Below, in pieces: positions 45,501 to 57,657 of a stretch of DNA of 64,000 bases. Positions within the stretch are counted from its first letter, which is position 1. Each line of letters starts with the position of its first letter. The stretch is taken from NCBI GenBank assembly GCA_033439765.1, contig JAULSN010000011.1, positions 62,001 to 126,000 of the forward strand. Direction: 5' to 3'. The position numbers and the translations under genes are program-made. Below the pieces are notes generated by a model. That model was not told the DNA's origin and made no database searches. It worked only from the letters and a program-made list of their open reading frames with translations. Origin of the DNA: Lasiosphaeria ovina. Its lineage: Eukaryota; Ascomycota; Sordariomycetes; Sordariales; Lasiosphaeriaceae.

Positions 45501-48500
45501 ATCTGATCTTGGAGGATCTCGCGGGCACCATCTCTCGACTCAACATTACGCACATCGATCTTACACCAAGCCTTGCGCGCCTCGTCCATCCTGATGACGT
45601 GCCAAGTCTTTGCAGGGGTGTCTTTATCACGGGTGGTGAGCCGCTCAAACAGGAGATCCTTGAATGTTGGGGCTCGAAAGCCGTCATTTACAACTTCTAT
45701 GGTCCGACGGAGGCGACAATCGGCGTTACCGTTTACCCGAGGGTTCCAGAGAACGGCCGACCGTCAAATATTGGAAAGCAGTTCATCAATGTTGGCACGT
45801 ATGTTATGAAGCCGGGCACCGAGCGGCCGGTGATGAGGGGGGCAGTGGGCGAACTTTGCGTCTCCGGGAGACTAGTGGGCAAGGGCTATCTCAACCGCGA
45901 CCATCTGACAACGGAGAGATTCCCAACCCTGGAAAGGTTTGGCGAGCGTATCTACCGCACCGGCGACCTTGTTCGCGTTCTCCACGACAACTGCTTTGAC
46001 TTCCTCGGCAGGGCAGACGACCAGGTCAAACTGCGTGGCCAGCGCTTGGAAATCGGCGAGATCAACCACGTGATAAGGTCTGGAGTGAAAGAAGCCAAGG
46101 ACGTGGTCACGATGGTCATGCGAAATGAGAAGCACCAGAAAGACCTGCTTGTGTCGTTCATTGTCGCAGAAGGCAAGAATAAGCATCAAAGCTCCGTTCC
46201 ACTCCATGTCATCCAGGGACCCGGCGCATCAGATCTCTGCCAGCGAACGCTATACGCTTGCCGCTCTGCTCTCCCCGGATACATGGTTCCCACCTATGTC
46301 CTCCAAGTGCCATTCATCCCACTGTCTGCAAACAACAAAGCGGAGGTGAAGGAGCTTCGGGTTTTATTTAACGGCCTTGACCAATCGCAGCTCGTGCTGC
46401 CGTCCTCATCCGCCGGAGAGACTCCCAAGGAATTAAGCGAGACTGGAGCAAAAGTTGCTAAGGCCCTTGCCTCTATGCAGTCCATTGATATCGGAAGAGT
46501 CAGTTCCACGTCTAGTATCTTCGAGCTGGGAGTCGATTCGATCTCGGTCCTCCGCTTTTCCCGATTGTTAAAGAAAGAGGGGCTTTCCGAAGCGCGGCCG
46601 TCTGTGATTCTGAGACACCCCGTGGTTGGAGACTTGGCTTACGCACTCGATGTGCAAGAGTCAACCCCGAGAACCCCTGCATGGGTGGCGTCTGCGCGGC
46701 AGTTAATCCAAGCTTGCGACCACAAACACAGAATGCAGATTTGCGTTGAACTCGGTATTATGCCGAGTCAGATCGAGTACATGGCCCCTTGCTCCCCGCT
46801 TCAGCAGGGCATGATCTCAAGATCCATTACGAAGGGCGCGTACTATAACTCTTTCCAGTTTCAGCTTTCCCGAGACATGTCAATGCTGCGGCTCCGCGAG
46901 GCCTGGCAGAAGACTGTCGACAAATTTACTATCATGAGGACTAGTTTTGTGGGTACGGCAGACGGTTATGTCCAGGTGGCGTTGAAGTATATTACACTTC
47001 CATGGGTTGAACTCGACATTTCATCGGCTTTGGAGAGATCACCGGGGGATCTGCTTGATCAATGCCGAGAGTCGTGGATTGAGCGGAACCGCGAGGGGCT
47101 AACACGGCCATGGGAAATACTCTCTTTTCGGCTCCAAGATACTGGCGAGAATCTGCTTGTCTTGCATATGTTTCACGGTCTTTACGATGCAAACAGCCTC
47201 AAACTCCTGCTTGACCATGTTGCCACCGAGTATCGAGCACTCGATGATGTCCTGTCCGAGGGAACGCGGCGTATTTCTCACAAGCCATCGTTCTTGGAAG
47301 CTCTCTGCCACGGCCCGCTGCAAAACTTCAACAGCTGCCAGCACTTCTGGATGGAACATCTCGGGCCGGCATCATTGCGAGTCATCACATCATCGCCCTC
47401 AGATTCAAGTGCACGCCCTTCAATCTGCGAACGCACTGTGCCGTTTGAAGGCCTAAAAGCTCTGCGTGTAGCCCTCGGCGTCACTCACCAATCACTTCTC
47501 CAAGCTGCGTGGGCCGGCGTCCTCGCCAGAAGACTACGCACCAGTCCAACCATTGGCGTAGTTACCTCGGGGCGTGCTATAGAACTGGATGGCGCTGAAA
47601 GAGTCATGGGGCCGCTTCTCAACACACTGCCTTTCTACGCCCGAATCAACCCCGAAACAAGAGCCAGGTCCACGTGGCTATCTCTGATCAAAGAGTGCCA
47701 CGCCTTCAATATGGCCGTGCTGTGTTTTCAGCATGTTCCCCTACGCGATATTCAGAAATGGTGCTCTAATGGAAAGCCACTATTCGATACGCTCTTCTCG
47801 TTCCAGATAGAAGACAACACGGCAGCCTTGGACTGTGAACTCTGGAAAGAAGTTCAAACTGATTCCGATGCTGATTACTCGCTTGCATTGGAGGTGACTT
47901 TGGTTTCTGACGAGCATCTGCGGCTACTTCTTGTTGCCCAAACTGGCACAGATATGTCGGAAAATCTTTCGTCATTGATGGATGAGCTCGACTGTGTTTT
48001 GTCTGCCATTGCCCAGAGCCCGGAGAGTGCCATTTGGCCTGAGGAGTTTGAAGTCACCGCCGTGGAAACCGAAGACACCATTCTGAATAAACAGACGTCC
48101 AACACCAACAATTCGACAGACCTGGCCGAGACTGCTCGAAACTTTATCTGGAGTGAGGAAGCTACCATTATTCGCAATGAGATCGCTCTTCTTGCGGAGA
48201 CAGCAGCCGAATCAGTTACGGAGACTACATCAGTCTTTGAACTAGGGTTGGACAGCATTGACGTCATCAGACTGTCGTCGAGATTAAAACAACATGGGGT
48301 GCACGTCAAAACAAGCCAGCTGATGAAGGCTCAAACCATTGTAGCAATCTTGCAAGTGTTGCAGTATGGTGTCGGGGGCGGCTATTCAGCAGTCGGTGGA
48401 GGCACGGGACCCTACTACGACTTACTCGCAATCTCAGAATATGTCTTTGGTCTTGGCCATGATCTCGGAAAAGTCGACGCTTTACTTCCCGCAACTCCTC

Positions 48501-51500
48501 TACAGGACTCAATGGTTGCCGACATGATTCACTCCAACTTTCAGTTGTACTTCAACCACAACATCCTGGAAATTGGCCCACTCGTCGACACGAGCAAGCT
48601 GAAGAGCGCGTGGGTTACAGTTATCGAGGGATCTCCCATTCTCAGGACCACCTTCCTTGCAGTAAACAGCCCCGTCATTGACTTCGCATACTGCCAAGTC
48701 GTGAACAAGAGGCCAATGTCGTATATAGCCGAAATCGAGCTGGACAGTCTGAGCGACCTCACAAAACTCATGGACTCGGCAATCCAGAGAGCGCGCAAGA
48801 GCGGAGCAGGGTCGGATCTATTGCAGGTTGTCTTGGCGAGTGTTTCTGGCAGAAAGTTCCTCGTTCTTTCGATCGCCCATGCGCTGTACGACGGTTGGTC
48901 CTTAAGTCTCATCCACCAAGATGTCCAGGCTGCTTATCGTGGCCGATATGTACCCCGACCATCCTACCTATCATATCTCGAAGAGATTGTCTCGCCCGCA
49001 AACACGGAGTCGTCCAACTTTTGGTCTGGGTTTCTGGATGGGGCAAAGTCGACTATGCTTCCTGAGAAGAGTAACACACCTGGCCAAGAGGAGACGGTTC
49101 ACAGAGCTGAAGCGTCTTCGACGCTCCAGATATCAGATGTCAAGTCATTCTGCAAACGCCATTCTGTAACGTTGCAGACCATAGGTCAAGCCTGCTGGGC
49201 CGCTCTCCTCGCTGCTCGAACAGGGTTACTCGATGTTGCGTTTGGCGTTGTGCTGTCTGGACGAGAATCCGAGCTATCCGAGACGCTCAACTTCCCGACC
49301 ATGAACACGGTTGCGGTTCGGACAGTGTTGCATGGCACAATCTCTTCATGGCTTCGGTACATGCAGGACAACATGTCTGCCATCGGCCAGTTTCAGCATT
49401 TTCCCCTCCGGAAGGCACAAAGGTTGGCAAGCCACGTGAATGGGCCACTCTTCAATTCGCTCTTCGTCTACCAGAAACAGTCTCCGAATTCCAGGACTGG
49501 AACGGAGGAGGATTTTATGAAGTCTATCAACGGGTATTCTTCCGTGGAATATCCAGTCTGTGTTGAGATGGAAGCATCCGATTCAAATCTCTTCTGGAGA
49601 GTTGCCTGCGATGAAATATATGTCTCAGAAGCGGACCTGTCTCTCCTTCTTCACCAGCTGGATGCAGTTCTCGGCCACATCTTGAACTCCCCGGAAGCAG
49701 ATGTTCTGTGCTTCTTTGACCAAAGGGTTTCTGTTTGTGGATTGCCTGCGGTCGGGTGTCTGACAAACGAACCGTCACCCGAGATCAAAGACGACTTGAC
49801 TTTCGAGCAGGAAGACGAATGGTCCCCTGTTGAAGATACAATCAGGTCTGTCCTGGCCGAGGTTTCCGGAGTGTCTGCTGCATCGATTCTCAAGACGCAT
49901 ACCATCTACCATCTTGGCCTGGACTCAATCAGTGCTATCAAGGCAAGTTCCAGTCTGCGGAATGCTGGAATCGCTATTGGGTTCCGGGACATGTTGAAAG
50001 CAAATTCAATTCCCGACATGGCGAAACATGTATCAGCTCCAGCACTAGTATCCATTGACACACCAAGTGACGAGGAGATCATCCCCATCGAACCTGACGG
50101 CCTTTCGCAGCTTTCAAACAGCACTAGTGTCTCACTGGCCCTCAGACGGAGCCTACTTAACAAGTCTCTAATCGAGGAAGTACTTCCGACAACACCGATG
50201 CAGGTACACATGCTCTCTGCTTGGCAGAACTCGAAGGGATCAGTCTTCTTTCCGGAATTTACCTACAGCTTGGCGGGAGCACTTGGCATTGCCACCATAG
50301 CATCGGCATGGGATAGGCTGGTTGCAGAATCGCCTATTCTGAGAACAACATTTGTTTCAACCATTTCATCGGAATTTCCAATCTTGCAGATCGTCGTTCG
50401 GCCCGAGTCGATTCATCAGAACGCACCTGCACCTAGCCTTTCAATGTGGACTAGCGCCCCATTGCCCACACCGTGTCAATCATACTGTTTGATGACGGTA
50501 AAGCAACAGACTGAAGGCGGGTGGTTGTTGCATCTTAAGATCCATCACGCTTTATATGACGCTGTCAGCTTGCCCGCCCTTATGAACCGTTTCATTGTTC
50601 TTTGCATCGGCGAAGTCACGAATTTCCAAGCCCAGAATTTCAACTCAACTTGGAGAAAGATGTTGTCGAACCAGCTGTCCCCCTCGAACCAAGTGCCCCG
50701 GGAGCAGTTCTGGACAACTTATCTTTCAGGGGCTCAGCCAACAATTCTTCCGCTTGGGTTAACACTGTCAGATCCACAAATTCCCGAGTCACGGGTGTCG
50801 ATTTTGGAACGTACAGCCATCAAAAACATCTCGCGCTTGAAAGACGTGTGCGGAAATAACGGCATCAGTATACAGGCACTGTTCTTTGCTGTGTATGCAG
50901 TGTCGTTGGGTTCTTGGGTGACCGAGGCTGGGGAGCCGAAACCAGAAGAAGTCGTCTTCGGAATCTACATTGCCAACAGGGCAGAGATTGACGAACAGAA
51001 CAAGCTGCCCTACCCGACCCTGTGCCTCGTCCCGCTCCGGGTGCGCATTCCAAGCGACGCCAGTCTTGTGAATTTGGCTTCTAGCATCCAAGAAGATCTC
51101 CATTCCATTTCATCGCCAAATATCGCTGCGGTTGGGCTCTGGGAGGTCAAGAAGTGGACCGGAGTCACGGTTCATTCTTTCGTCAACTTTCTCAGCCTGC
51201 CTGCTGGGCACCATGCGTCTGATACGATCCAGCTGACGGCACTGGAGCCTGGTGGGGCCGGTGCTGCAGCGCGTGAGCAGCTTGAATATGCCGAACCCCC
51301 AGAGTTGACTGGCAACACTGCAAAGTATTCATACCCGGTACGTATTTTGCGAACTATTATCTTGGGCTTTAGCCCTATGGGGTATCTTACTGACATCCTA
51401 CACAGGATGCCGTTGATGTGGAGGCCTCGGTCACGGGAGACTCGATGGGCATTGGTGTCTTTGGGTCCAATCGAATGCTGAGTGACGATCGAGCGCAGCA

Positions 51501-51540
51501 TGTGGTCAAGTCCATTGCGGAGCTGCTATCTTCCATTTGA
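36564..51540 (+). CDS. sidC: Ferrichrome-type siderophore peptide synthetase (SidC/NPS2 type), 4,929 aa
   Basis: Four exons (36564-42782, 42838-42908, 42973-51337, 51406-51540). The ATG at 36564 is used because the open frame upstream has only a TTG. Domain order by core motif: A1 (YTSGSTGTPKG, residue 184), T1 (GMDSI, Ser 573), C1 (HHAVYDG, 773), A2 (YTSGSTGVPKG, 1242), T2 (GLDSI, Ser 1649), C2 (HHAMYDG, 1849), T3 (Ser 2200), C3 (HHSLYDA, 2407), A3 (YTSGTTGTPKG, 2870), T4 (Ser 3286), C4 (FHGLYDA, 3497), T5 (Ser 3858), C5 (AHALYDG, 4065), T6 (Ser 4415), C6 (HHALYDA, 4621). Three adenylation domains, extra T-C pairs and a terminal C domain are the hallmark of fungal ferrichrome synthetases, which use domains repeatedly to join three acyl-hydroxyornithines with glycine/serine/alanine and cyclise the hexapeptide. 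Ferricrocin is the likeliest product; this is inferred. All carrier serines and second (catalytic) histidines are present. Confidence 0.95.
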
Positions 51541-53330
51541 GTCTGCATTGCGTTTCTGTTTTTTTTGTTTTCTTTCACTTTTTTTTTCTTGCGTTAATTC
51601 CCTATGTTCTGGGATTCTATTAAGACGGCGAGTAGTAAGGTAGTCAAAGAGAGTATCGGTGTTATCGTATTCGCTGTTTTGTGAGACGAATCTTGGACCA
51701 CGAAATTCCCATTTCCGTCCCTCGCCCACGTGACATTGCACTGCAGCGTACCAACAGACAGTGTTTGAAGATATCAGCTTACACCCCAACGCCCCATGCT
51801 CCCAAGACATGGGAACACAGTAGTTTTTCCTGTGGTAGTTCCCCATCTCAGCGTGCATGTCTGTTTCATTCCGAGAGGCCGACGACCCGACTAGAAGCAC
51901 GATACAGCACCAGGAAGCCAGCGTCTCGGAGGGGCATCTTCTGGAGCGATGCGCCAGGAGAAGTACATTCTTGATTGGGATAGCCGCATTCGCGCGCCGG
52001 TAGTCACACGGGGTTGAAACATTCTCCGGGGCGCGTCACCCAGAGTATTGAACGGGAACTATGCGCGGTGAAGAAGAGGAGGGGTTATCTGCCCCTTGTC
52101 ATAAAAAGACAAGAGGGGGCCCGCTCGGTGGTATCGGGGTGAGGAGAGCTCGACATCGCCTTTGTCATTTAGTTACCCCACCCTCCCCCAGCCCAGGTCG
52201 CATCAATTAATGAAGTAAGAATAAAGGAGCAGAGGGTACATTAAGGGCATTTCATTCAGACGGTAAGTCCTAGTAAAAAACCATTGGCGAGCGGGTATTG
52301 TAGCTGTGCCCCTAACACCCCATAACTATCTCACACGGATGATGCAGCTTTGCAAACCCTTTTTTAACTTCTAGGCACTGTTCCGATGTCATGATTAAAC
52401 TTACCAAAACGATTCCCACTATTTCTAGCGCCACTAAGAGGATCGCTAGTATGTGTAGACTGATGGGATTTAGGGTGATTGTCTGGTGGGCTACTATGCA
52501 CTGAGCCCAAGGGTACTCTGCTGATAGACATCCTCGAAGAAAGTATCCAAGTCTATCACAGGCATGCCGCTCCCATAATCTGCGGGTCTTCCAGCCCCAG
52601 CATCGCATAATCTCTCATCTAAATCTTAAATCATTAACCTACCGCTAAGCTCTCCAAGCCGCAGATCACTGATGATCCATAAAGAGCGCAGTTGCCTCCA
52701 CCTTAAATACCAGAATTCAGCATCATGGTGAGCCGTACACACTCTCACAGCGTCAAAGCGGCACAGCTGTTCAGATCTCATTGAGTGTGGACTTGAATCT
52801 CTCTCTGCAGAAATATCACGTGATATATGCCATATACTGGTATGTTTTGAGGGCTGGGATATTATGCATCACTCCAACTTTAAGCCGGGATATCATATAC
52901 CATCCCAGATGCTGAGCTGCGATATTGTGTGCCATCTCAAATTCCGAGCTAGGACAATGTGTACCATCCCAGGGCATGTACTAGCATATTCTGAGTCCAA
53001 ATTCAGGGACCCGTTCGCTTAGGATTTAAGCCGTCTGCTCGAATGCCTGAAATACGCCACTCCTATGAATGTAGCCAGGCGCGTGCACGTAATGTGTAGA
53101 CGCACTTCTGCTAAGGCCATGATTTGGGCCCCTTTAGGTCCTAGGGCGATCAACCGAAAAGGGGGAATGAGGAATGACGGCACAGGTCGGAATTTGAACT
53201 TTTTTTTGCCAGACTACAACGTAACCTGGCATGGACCGGCTCGGCAAGCGGCAAAGAATGTGGACAGCAAGAATCAACAGCTCGCCTGAGAACCAAATAC
53301 CTCAGTACCGGAATCTTAAAAAAAACATCC
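51541..53330. other. Convergent intergenic stretch
   Basis: About 1.8 kb between the synthetase stop and the stop of the OBAP-family gene. Poly-T runs at 51559-51590 probably mark the synthetase 3' end. Only a degenerate tandem repeat (52820-52979) stands out; no gene is supported. Confidence 0.5.
52820..52979 (+). repeat. Degenerate tandem repeat, about 32-bp unit, four to five copies
   Basis: Units begin at 52853, 52884, 52916 and 52948 (31, 32, 32 and 32 bases), with a weaker fifth unit before them from about 52820. The shared core is GCxGxGATATxxTxTxCCATC followed by a variable part ending in GA. Copies differ by many substitutions, mainly between A/G and C/T. No coding frame runs through. 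It could be an old minisatellite. Confidence 0.6.
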
Positions 53331-54131
53331 TCAGAGTAAGGAGTTAATCTCGGGCTCGGGAATAACTTTCCGCAGTTCCTTTTTCCGTCGCCAATCAGTG
53401 CCCGGAAACCGGCTGTCCCGCTCATCGAGTATCTCGTCGAGGCCGGGGACTTGGTCGGCCGAGGTGATGCTGGTCATGAGCTGAGGCTGGCCGAGCGGAA
53501 TCTTGTCGCCGCGGTCGACCTGCCACGTGTGGAAGACCTTGCCGTACAGGCAAACGACTTCCTCCATCTCGGCGCCCTCAGCCTTCTCCCACGCCGCCAT
53601 GGGCACTAGTGCCGACGGCTGTGGCATTACCAGCATGCCCGACTTGACTTCGAAGACGTGGCTGTGCCACAGCTTGCGCTCGTCGCTATCTAGTGTCTCG
53701 TACAGCTTGGGCGAGATCATGTACTCGATGCCAACGAGCCGCGCGCCGGGTTCGGGGCTATCGTACAAGAGACATTGCCGAACGTCTGTGTCTCGTTAGT
53801 ACCTATAGGCACATGAAAGCAGCCCAAGCAATGCAGCTACGTATTAATTACCTTCGGTCAGGTGGCCGCAGTAGTGGTTGGTCTCGACAATGCGATTCGG
53901 ATCCGAGGGGTAGACGTGGAAGGCATTGAGGTGGGCGCAGATGTTCTTGACGGGTGTGAAGTCCTGGTGTTGGGATTATTTTGTTATTTGTTGGCCGTTT
54001 ACACAGCTGAGGACCCGGCTTGCCTGTGTCAATGCTGCGCCGGTCTCGAGGGTGGTGCTCTTGGCGCTGCGCTCGTCGCCGGCCACTTTGGACGCGGCGC
54101 ACCGGTCCTTTGTATGCACGGCGGCTTCCAT
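53331..54131 (-). CDS. Oil body-associated protein family (OBAP, DUF1264)
   Basis: Three exons on the minus strand (54131-54024, 53963-53852, 53785-53331) give 224 residues, near the family's usual 230-250. Family motifs are clear: [38 protein letters not shown] (split by intron 2), [33 protein letters not shown], and [15 protein letters not shown] with IPLGQPQLM after it. Plant members coat seed oil bodies; fungal and bacterial members have no proven role. The intron after 54024 has a GC donor (GCAAGC) instead of GT, and this choice keeps the frame and the conserved junction. The HxH and His/Cys residues are conserved in the family, but no catalytic role has been shown to my knowledge. Confidence 0.9.
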
Positions 54132-55539
54132 TTTCTATTGTTCTTACACGGCACTAGAAGTGCAAACCAAGGAGAAATATATCGATTAAATGTCCAACTG
54201 AGAGTTGTGACAATTGTGTTTTCGCCCTCTGTGTCCATAATTCAGCAGTCACATCGCAACAATGACGTCACCGTCTGGGCGTTGTACACGTGTAGATCCC
54301 CCGTCAGTCGCAAAAGTGCGTGCTGTGTGCAATTGCCCCTGAAAGATGCCAAGAGCCCATTGTATTGATCAACCTTCTGGGCTTTCAGGTACACTACGGT
54401 CTGGCAGACGCCAGAAAGACACGGCGTCGGGTCTTAAAGGGTATATGAAACTAATTTCGTGAATTCTACAATTATTCCAGGAGCAGTGGTTAGTCTCTAG
54501 GCACGACCCGGGTTGCTCCAGACCCAATCCTGCCAGAAACAAAGAAAAAAAATTGACCAGAGGCGATGCGGATCCTCGAGTGGAGAACGGAGTAAACTTG
54601 TGGAGCTCCCCTCGAAACGCGCTAGCCGCTTTAATTCCAACATTCTGTGTCCATATCCACTCTGTCATCGCAACTTTTACGGATACAATTTCATCAGTCA
54701 TCAAATAATCTCCATGTTGAGGATGTCTTGCTGCAGCCCATAAGGACGGCCGCCTTTGTTTGTCCCTATGACAGCCTAGATTCGCGGCTCGTGGCGGAGC
54801 GAGGCGGCCTTGCTAAGCAAACCGCATTGCGTTTTTCTCGCCACAAATGCAACTAAGCGCAGCACGAACCAGAAGCCAGGGTCTGCAGGCATTCCGTACA
54901 CTACATCCGATTCTGCCGACAAACCCGAATGACCAGTCCCGTTGCATCACCCCAACTGCATTTTACAACGGAAATAACAACGGCCATGGACAAAAAGGAG
55001 AAAGGCGATAGAGAAGTGAAAGAGAGAGGATCCAGGGATTCGGCGTCTCAGGTTGCGGCTGCAGCTTGTGATTCTGGCTGCTCAGGCCCCAGCTTGCCGC
55101 TGTCTGGCGGCTCTCCTCGCGCACTAGACCCGATCCGACCCACGATGTAACCTGGCCACCTTGAATGGCTCACGAGCGCCGGGATTTTTCTGACAAGCCT
55201 GCACGACCCTGTGGTCGGGGCCTGGAAGCCTCCAATTGCGCAACCCCCCTGCTTTGCGCCATGGCGCGAAATCTCCAGAGCCTCGCAGGGCTTGGCGCTG
55301 GAGCTCGACCTTCGACGCCGAAGTTCCAGTTTCATCGCCTCGGGTTAGAAGGGGTTTCCGTGGGGAGCCATCCTCTCCTATCGTGTTGCTACCTACCTCC
55401 TAATATATAATACTTGACCATCGCGTTCTTGCAGCTGCATAGCATCGGCGCCTCTCGATCTCGTTATTTTGCATGCCTCTCGACCGCGGCTGCTCCCACC
55501 GACACCGGCCTCGCCTCCGTCCCTCCCCGCCCGAGTCCA
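54132..55539. other. Divergent intergenic region
   Basis: About 1.4 kb between the OBAP gene (minus) and the membrane-protein gene (plus). No supported gene. An open frame continues upstream of 55540 but lacks another ATG, so the part 55414-55539 is taken as untranslated leader. Confidence 0.5.
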
Positions 55540-57657
55540 ATGAACAACAGCACCAGCCCCAACTCCGACGGCGACGATGGAAACAACGGGGATGTCCTTA
55601 ACTGGGTTGCCCTCGTAGTATCGCTAGTCGCTCTTCTCGGCACAGTCGCCCAAGTCCTCCAACAATACTATGCTTCCGCGGCCGGCTACTCCAACTGCGG
55701 CGAGTCCGTCATGGGAGAATGGCACAAAACGAAGCACCGCAAGTTCCGCCTATACGAGCTGCGATTCGAGGTGCAATTCGAGACGCCCGTAATCTTCGTG
55801 TGCCCCCCGACCAACAAGAAGGGCCCCGTCCCAAAAGAGCCTATACAATATATCAACGGGACAAAGGAGAGTCTCGACAGGACGAGGGCCCTCTTGCCGC
55901 AGCAAGAACACGAAAGGCTTTCAATGCAAGAGAACGCGGTACACACGGCGGATAATGAGAGGGCGACATGGGTCCTGCTGCTGTCCGAGCTTCAGTCGAT
56001 GGAGAAGGAGAGCTTTGACTGGCAAGAGAAGCATTACAACTCGACCCCTCCGCAAGGTTCGCGCCCCGGCCTGGCAGGCTTCATGGACCATACGCTTGCC
56101 GTTGCAGTCCAAGCCAAGAAGCGCAGCTGGGACAACATGCCCCAGGACGTCAAGAAACCCTACGCCACTACGGCCATGTGCCACCTGCTTGAGATCGCTG
56201 CCATGATGGGAATTTACTGGCAGGAGTTTGACCGGTCCAGAGACAGGTACCGCGGCGAGGGCAACGGTTACATGCTCACGGGCTCGCACGTGTCGGACCT
56301 GGGCATCATGTTTACCTTCCAGATCTCCGGCAAGCACAAGTTCAACGAGAACAGAGTCATTCCCGTCGACGAGGTTAAGGAGCTGTGTTGTGGAGTTGTG
56401 TCGACCCTATTCCAGGAGGCAGAGAGTAAAGACAACCGCAGGGTCTTCCCAAACGAAGACCCCAAGGACCTCAGCACGCTTCAGCTTGGCAGCATGGACG
56501 AAATTGCCGAGACCATGGTGCTCATAGACTGCAACACCAACACGGCCAACTACTTCCGTTCAGACCGCGACGAGTTCAAGCACGAACATCTGTTCCCGGG
56601 TATGTCCATGCGGGCTTCTAGGCTCGGTCACCATCTCAGCTAACCACCTTTCCCAGTCCCCTTCGAGCTCATCGGAATGCTTGGCAAGACGCTGCACATC
56701 AGAAACACGGCTTTCCGCATGCTTCCCAACCCTACGCCCCTCGTCTGGGACAAGAACGCGTTCAATCTCCGCCGCCTAGTCAAAGAATACCGAACACGGG
56801 TCAAGGACAGTGACCTTATTGACCAGACAACGCAGATACAGGATCTGTTAGAGCAAGCTACCAATGTACTGAACGAACTCGAGAGGGACAAAATCTCCAA
56901 AGTCCCCGGATATTCCATGCGCCTTCTCGACACGTTGCACAACGCCGTCGACAGATGCGATGTCTACTTGAAGGATTGTCAGCGAGAACTTGTTCAGATG
57001 GTTATACGCGAGCACTTCCAAGAGATTCTCAAAATGATAAACAACCCCGAACAGGAAAACGACGAAGATGATGACGAAGACGAGCGACAGGGCGGAGATC
57101 AGCAAGATCGGACCGAAAGGCCAAAGCGAGAAAAGACTAGGCATTTTGACGAGCTTAGAGCCACCAGTCCGGAGGAGAGACAGGAAAAGTTCATGGAGAT
57201 ATACTTTTACGTGGTGCTGCATCAAGTTAAGGAGCGAGCGGTCCAGTCGTTCAACCGGCGCAAGTCAACCCACTACGCGCCATCAACCCACCATCGCGAT
57301 CCTTCGGTCGAGAGCACTCACTCGACCGAGTACCTGAAAACCTCGTCGGCGCCAGCCACTCCGTCTTCGATGACGGCCAGACCCGTTTCCCCACAGATGC
57401 CCCCGCTAATGCTGCATGAGACCAGCAGCCAGTCAGTACCGCTGTTACACATCCAGAAGCCCGAAGACCACACTACGCCCCGGTTTTTGGGGAGCATGCT
57501 CTTGACCGACAAGCTAGACACGTTGGCAACCGAAATCTGGTGCACGCTCATCTTTCGCATGCTTTGTTGGCTACTGTTGCATGATTTCCATAGGAAGGAT
57601 GTGCAACTGCCCAAGAGTGAGCTCCTGGGCAGCCGACTGCCCGTTTATGTCGCTTGA
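55540..57657 (+). CDS. Conserved fungal membrane-anchored protein (possibly the family annotated as modin)
   Basis: Two exons (55540-56599 and 56657-57657) give 686 residues. One N-terminal hydrophobic helix (WVALVVSLVALLGTVAQVL, about residues 22-40) is followed by QQYYASAAGYSNCGESVMGE, then YELRFEVQFETPVIFVCPP. I recall this start from ascomycete proteins labelled modin, but I am not sure of the name. The large helical part includes AVQAKKRSWDNMPQDVKKPY and MCHLLEIAAMMGIYWQEFDR, a coiled segment around 430-500, an acidic run ENDEDDDEDE, and a Ser/Thr/Pro-rich linker. A last partly hydrophobic stretch, WCTLIFRMLCWLLLHDF, lies near the end. No enzyme motif is seen. A membrane or organelle-surface role is inferred from the helix only. 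Confidence 0.75.
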
